From JAKVBH01 sp049800955 (GTDB lineage Bacteria; Pseudomonadota; Alphaproteobacteria; Rhodobacterales; Rhodobacteraceae), in assembly GCF_049800955.1 (NCBI RefSeq), contig NZ_JBNAGA010000005.1, positions 1 to 64,000 of the forward strand: a DNA stretch of 64,000 bases. Reading direction: 5' to 3'. Each line of letters starts with the position of its first letter. Within the stretch, counting starts at the first letter, position 1. Positions 60,678 to 64,000 of the stretch are shown in pieces. The translations under genes and the position numbers were made by a program. The notes below the pieces were generated by a model that was given only the letters and a program-made list of their open reading frames with translations, searched no databases and was not told the DNA's origin.

Positions 60678-61955
60678 TCAGGGACGCACCTCGAATGTGC
60701 GGCTCAGCGAGACCCCGAAAGTCGTAGATTCGGCCGCGCTCGCGCCATCTTCCTCGCGGATGCGATGGGAGGCGCTGAAATTCAGCCCCCAATCCTGCGT
60801 CACCTCATAGCGCAGACTGGCCGAGAGATCTGCCGAGGATGTCTCGACATCATCCACCTGCGCGCTCCGCAAACCCAGGCCGAAATTGCCGCTCAGGCTT
60901 GGGCTGAATTCATGGGACAGGCCGAGATTGAGAAGCGACAGCTGGGTCTCTTCGCCCCGTTCATTCTCCCCCACATTCTGTGAAATCCCGGCGGAGAACG
61001 TGCCACGCGGCAGCGGCTGCTGCCAGTTCAACGAGCCCACAACCACAATGGAGCCCGCAATTTCCTGCGACAGGCCCAGCCGCCCGGTCATCACACCGCG
61101 CGGCGTCTCGAGGCTGCGCCCGACACTGAGGTTGGTCCGGTTGCCTTCATCAGAGGCGGTCAGACTGCCCGCAATGTCAAAGACGCCATCGGGGCGCTCG
61201 TTTTGCAGGTTGAAGGACAGCGCGGTGGATTGGGTGTCGTCATCGTCTTCCTGTTCCAGAAGCGTATGCGACAGGGTGGTGGTCAGCGAGGTCACCGGGG
61301 AGAAGTCCAGTGTCAGAGCCGCGCGGGTATTGTGGCGCTGGCTGCCGGTCAGGTTCGGGTCGGTCACGTCGACATACCGCGTGTCCGTCACACCATAAGA
61401 CAGCCGCAGACGCGCGGGCGTATCCCGCCACAGATCGAGCCCAATGCGCGCCGATGTTACCCGCTGGCGGCCCAGACCCGTCGCGCTGCTGACAAGCAAG
61501 GCGCCGTCATCGGCCAGTTCAAAATCGAAATCCAGCGTATCGACATCCCGCTCACGCAAGGTGGCGGTCACATCAAACGCGCTGCGGGCAGCCTCGCGGC
61601 GGTAAGACAGCTGTAGGTCGGGATCCACGAAGACAGTCTCGTCGCGGGTCTCGACATCTCCAAATTCCAGCGCCCCGGAGGCAGACAGCACGAGCCTGTC
61701 GCTCACGGTCTCGCTGATCAGATCGGCAGACAGGTTGGTGCGCAGGCTGGTCTCGGATTGCACGTCATCGGTGTTGAGCCCCGGATTGGTCTCATGACGC
61801 AGCTCCTGGCTTACGCCAAAGCGCAACAGGACACCGCTGGCATCTTGCGCCAGCGCCGGCACAGCGACGAGGCCGGCCACCATCACCGCCCCTGCGGCGC
61901 AGCCCCGCCAGGGCAGTGGCCCCGACGTCGCCTGATGTGGAAATCTGCCTGTCAT
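60678..61955 (-). CDS. Outer-membrane beta-barrel protein of the exosortase-associated locus
   Basis: This 425-residue protein has a signal peptide (cleavage after about residue 36, in PALAQ) and many alternating amphipathic strands with acidic loops (LRTNLSADLISETVSDRLVL, TTLSHTLLEQEDDDD), ending in FEVRP with the usual aromatic near the C-terminus. This is a porin-like barrel. Such proteins are common beside exosortase genes and are thought to help polysaccharide export. Co-directional with the exosortase, Wza-like and TPR genes. Confidence 0.78.
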   Translation of the reverse strand: MTGRFPHQATSGPLPWRGCAAGAVMVAGLVAVPALAQDASGVLLRFGVSQELRHETNPGLNTDDVQSETSLRTNLSADLISETVSDRLVLSASGALEFGDVETRDETVFVDPDLQLSYRREAARSAFDVTATLRERDVDTLDFDFELADDGALLVSSATGLGRQRVTSARIGLDLWRDTPARLRLSYGVTDTRYVDVTDPNLTGSQRHNTRAALTLDFSPVTSLTTTLSHTLLEQEDDDDTQSTALSFNLQNERPDGVFDIAGSLTASDEGNRTNLSVGRSLETPRGVMTGRLGLSQEIAGSIVVVGSLNWQQPLPRGTFSAGISQNVGENERGEETQLSLLNLGLSHEFSPSLSGNFGLGLRSAQVDDVETSSADLSASLRYEVTQDWGLNFSASHRIREEDGASAAESTTFGVSLSRTFEVRP

Positions 61956-62000
61956 GCCCCCGACCTGCTCGTTGATCCTGCCGCGATTGTGGTTTTAGTC

Positions 62001-62612
62001 TTATTCAAACAACCGGCGTTGCGGCACCACCAGTACATCACCTTCCTTGAGCAACATGGTCCCAAGCGTGCTGATACCGGCCTCGATATCACGGTAGTTG
62101 ATCGGGATAATCTCATTGCCCCGGCGCAGCTGCAGACGCTTGGTTGCGGCGAATTTCGAAAATCCGCCCATTTGCGCGAACAGGTGCAGCAATGTGCTCT
62201 CTTCTTCCAGAACCAGCTTGCCCGGGGAGCCTGCCTCGCCCACGACAAAGACATCGATCGTGGGATCGGGCTCCGGCGCGCGCGGCACGAAGGGCTCACG
62301 CGGGCGCTGCGCCTGCAGAGCCACGAAAACGTTGGGCGTTGTTGCAAAATTCGGCGTCAACCGGGCTGCGATATCGGCCTGAACGGCTTCGACAGACCGG
62401 CCCGCTGCGCGCACCCCCCCCACCAGAGGCACCGACACCCGACCATCGGGCGCAATCAACAAGGCCCTGTTGAGCGACGGATCCTCAAGCACTTCGATGC
62501 GCAGCGTATCACCGGAACGCAATTTATAGGCGTCTTGCGCCTCCAATGGCGCCGGCGCGCTGGCAAAAACCAGAGCGATCAAGGCAATCAAGGGTGCAAT
62601 CAAGCGCGACAT
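62001..62612 (-). CDS. Polysaccharide export protein (Wza/SLBB-like)
   Basis: This 203-residue protein has a signal peptide (ends near PLEAQ) and the Poly_export module YKLRSGDTLRIEVLEDPSLN followed by an SLBB-type soluble-ligand domain (VFVVGEAGSPGKLVLEEEST). Wza-like proteins span the outer membrane for polysaccharide exit. The usual lipobox cysteine is not seen at the end of the signal peptide, unlike classical Wza. ATG 62612 has GGAGG seven bases upstream; a longer frame to 62744 runs into the upstream intergenic palindromes. Confidence 0.88.
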   Translation of the reverse strand: MSRLIAPLIALIALVFASAPAPLEAQDAYKLRSGDTLRIEVLEDPSLNRALLIAPDGRVSVPLVGGVRAAGRSVEAVQADIAARLTPNFATTPNVFVALQAQRPREPFVPRAPEPDPTIDVFVVGEAGSPGKLVLEEESTLLHLFAQMGGFSKFAATKRLQLRRGNEIIPINYRDIEAGISTLGTMLLKEGDVLVVPQRRLFE

Positions 62613-62747
62613 GTCAGTTCCTCCAGCGATACGCAATCCGCGCATCCTATGTCCTCGGGCAGCATACCAAGGTCTTAGCGTCAAAGCCCTGCGTTCAAAA
62701 GGGAAAGTCCGCCTCCGCCCTGCGACACGGGGCCGAGAGCGCACAGG

Positions 62748-62765
62748 CGTGGCCTCGAGGCCACG
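62748..62765. repeat. Perfect 18-bp palindrome upstream of the wza-like gene
   Basis: CGTGGCCTCGAGGCCACG reads the same on both strands. It lies 136 bp upstream of the wza-like start and next to the hairpin at 62776-62803. It could be a regulator site or part of the termination structure. Confidence 0.4.
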
Positions 62766-62775
62766 TTTGGCGGGG

Positions 62776-62803
62776 GTTCGGAGCCCGATCAGGGGCTCCG
62801 AAC
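62776..62803 (-). terminator. Hairpin terminator downstream of the TPR gene
   Basis: GTTCGGAGCCC pairs with GGGCTCCGAAC over 11 perfect bases with a six-base loop, five bases after the TPR gene stop. No U-tract follows, so termination may be partial and the downstream wza-like gene could still be reached. Confidence 0.55.
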
Positions 62804-62807
62804 GGAC

Positions 62808-64000
62808 TTATTGATCCGTGGTAAGCTCTGCGAGGCGCTGATTGGCCACGCTCAGTTGCGGCAGATCACGTCCTTCAGCCAGCTCGATCATGCGCTGGAA
62901 CCGTTCAATGGCATCCGCCGTCCGCCCCAGATCGGCATAGGCCATCGCGAGGTGGTATTGCGCCAGAGGATCATTGGGCAGACCATCCGCACCCGCCTCC
63001 AGATAGGGCAGCGCATCCTGCACATTGCCCCGGCGATATTCGATCCAGCCATAGGTGTCCTTGAAGGCTGCAGGCTCAAGGCTGCGCAAGCGCCGGGCAA
63101 TATTGAAGGCACGCTCCAGGCTTTCTGCATCGTCGCGGTGCACGCTGAGCATGCTGGCAAGGTTGTTGGCGGCAATCACATCAGAGCTGTTGAGAGCGTA
63201 GATGCGCTCATAGATGTCGATGGCGTCATCGAAGCGATCTTGCTGCTCCAATGTCCCGGCCTTGATCCAGAGCAGCTGACGGCTCTCGGGCAAGGCCTCC
63301 AGACCGGCGTCAATCACGGCGCTGGCGTCCTCCTGCCGGCCCTCACGGCGCAGCAGGCCATAGAGCAGCCGCACGGGCAGCTCCGCCTGTGGGGCCTCAT
63401 CGATGAGCGCGCGCAGCTCCGCCTCGGCCGCCTCTGTCTCGCCCAGCAAGCTGTTCACATTGGCGCTCAGAAGCCGCAGCGGCTGGCTGTCAGGATCCTC
63501 GCTCAGGCGTTGATCCAACAGCGCGCGCGCCTGGTTTACCTGTCCGGCACGAACCTGGGTCGAGACCAGTACGGCAAGCGCGCGCAAATCGCCTTCGCTG
63601 CCATCGGCCTGCGCCTGCAACATCTCAAGCCCCTCATCGATCTGGTTCTGTCCCAGAAGGATCGCCGCATCCATCCGCTCCGCGGCTTCCTGGAAGCTGG
63701 GCAAAGAAGAGTTCCGCAACATGTCCGCAATTTCGCGCACTTCGTCAAAGCGCTGGTTTTGCAGCAGAAGCTCTGCCAACGCCGCGAGAATTTCAGGATT
63801 GTTGTTCGAGGCGCGCCGTGCGTCCCGCAAGACGCTTTCGGCCGCGGCAGGACGGCCCTGCCCGGCCAGGAAGCGTGCATAGCGGAGGCTTTCATCGACG
63901 CCAGCACCTGACGCCTCCACAGCCTTGGACAATTGTTCGCCCGCAAGATCCGTGCTGCCATCACGCTCGAACGCCGCGGCGAGAAGCGTCATGATCTGGG
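62808..64000 (-). CDS. TPR-repeat protein of the exosortase/polysaccharide locus, cut by the right edge
   Basis: The reading frame is open to the window end, so only the C-terminal about 397 residues are seen. It is full of tetratricopeptide helices (RYARFLAGQGRPAAAESVLR, DAIDIYERIYALNSSDVIAA, LAQYHLAMAYADLGRTADAI). TPR proteins called PrsT are regular members of exosortase-linked polysaccharide loci and are usually around 900 residues, so more than half may lie outside. A Met near the edge is probably internal. It heads the run TPR, Wza, barrel, exosortase. Confidence 0.8.
   Translation of the reverse strand, partial: QIMTLLAAAFERDGSTDLAGEQLSKAVEASGAGVDESLRYARFLAGQGRPAAAESVLRDARRASNNNPEILAALAELLLQNQRFDEVREIADMLRNSSLPSFQEAAERMDAAILLGQNQIDEGLEMLQAQADGSEGDLRALAVLVSTQVRAGQVNQARALLDQRLSEDPDSQPLRLLSANVNSLLGETEAAEAELRALIDEAPQAELPVRLLYGLLRREGRQEDASAVIDAGLEALPESRQLLWIKAGTLEQQDRFDDAIDIYERIYALNSSDVIAANNLASMLSVHRDDAESLERAFNIARRLRSLEPAAFKDTYGWIEYRRGNVQDALPYLEAGADGLPNDPLAQYHLAMAYADLGRTADAIERFQRMIELAEGRDLPQLSVANQRLAELTTDQ

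Overview
The window looks like part of an extrachromosomal replicon (plasmid or chromid) of a Rhodobacteraceae / Roseobacter-group alphaproteobacterium. The DNA is GC-rich. It carries a RepA-type initiator with a divergent parAB pair and an iteron origin, and many of its families are typical of roseobacters: DUF2793, the small GTA 'spike base' protein, CAP and S8 RTX proteins, and an XrtD-like exosortase. All four dTDP-L-rhamnose genes (rmlA, rmlB, rmlC, rmlD) lie on the same replicon. That matches the described RepA-I 'biofilm plasmids' with a rhamnose operon in roseobacters. The match rests on gene content and memory; no search was run.

Layout. (1) 1-7 kb: surface polysaccharide genes, with a KpsM-type exporter permease, a TagD-like cytidylyltransferase facing a CDP-glycerol transferase-like protein, rmlB-rmlC, a DUF2793 protein and rmlD. 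(2) 7-10.8 kb: the replicon core, parB-parA, an origin with three 17-bp iterons at exact 22-bp spacing plus a perfect DnaA box, and repA. (3) 10.9-23.5 kb: two divergent operons. The minus one is rmlA, degT aminotransferase, CitE/TIM lyase, MmgE/PrpD, WbqC and ATP-grasp. The plus one is an unrecognised protein, Ldh_2 dehydrogenase, a second ATP-grasp, an argininosuccinase/fumarase-superfamily lyase and a cyclase-family hydrolase. Together they look like a small-molecule pathway attached to a dTDP-amino-sugar branch, and this is my best candidate for an undescribed system. (4) 23.5-40.4 kb: three paralogous large putative glycosyltransferases, a LicD-like transferase, and four RTX proteins, one with a CAP domain and one with subtilisin plus P domains.

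(5) 40.4-51 kb: a small secreted Cys-rich protein, a PPP-type phosphatase, a GT4 glycosyltransferase, a GTA-like spike-base protein, two parallel beta-helix proteins and a Wzx-like flippase. (6) 51-58.2 kb: a pyruvyltransferase and nitroreductase pair, a one-base-overlap operon (HAD-UbiA fusion, SMR-type transporter, polytopic GT-C-like protein) and a Wzy-like polymerase/ligase. (7) 58.2-64 kb: a rhomboid protease, an XrtD/EpsI-type exosortase, an outer-membrane beta-barrel, a Wza-like export protein and a TPR protein cut by the right edge.

Taken together, the genes make activated sugars (dTDP-rhamnose, a probable dTDP-amino sugar, CDP-glycerol, a polyprenyl-phosphate sugar), assemble them, export them (KpsM, Wzx/Wzy, Wza) and decorate the cell surface with secreted RTX and beta-helix proteins. 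No rRNA, tRNA, CRISPR array or intact insertion sequence was seen.
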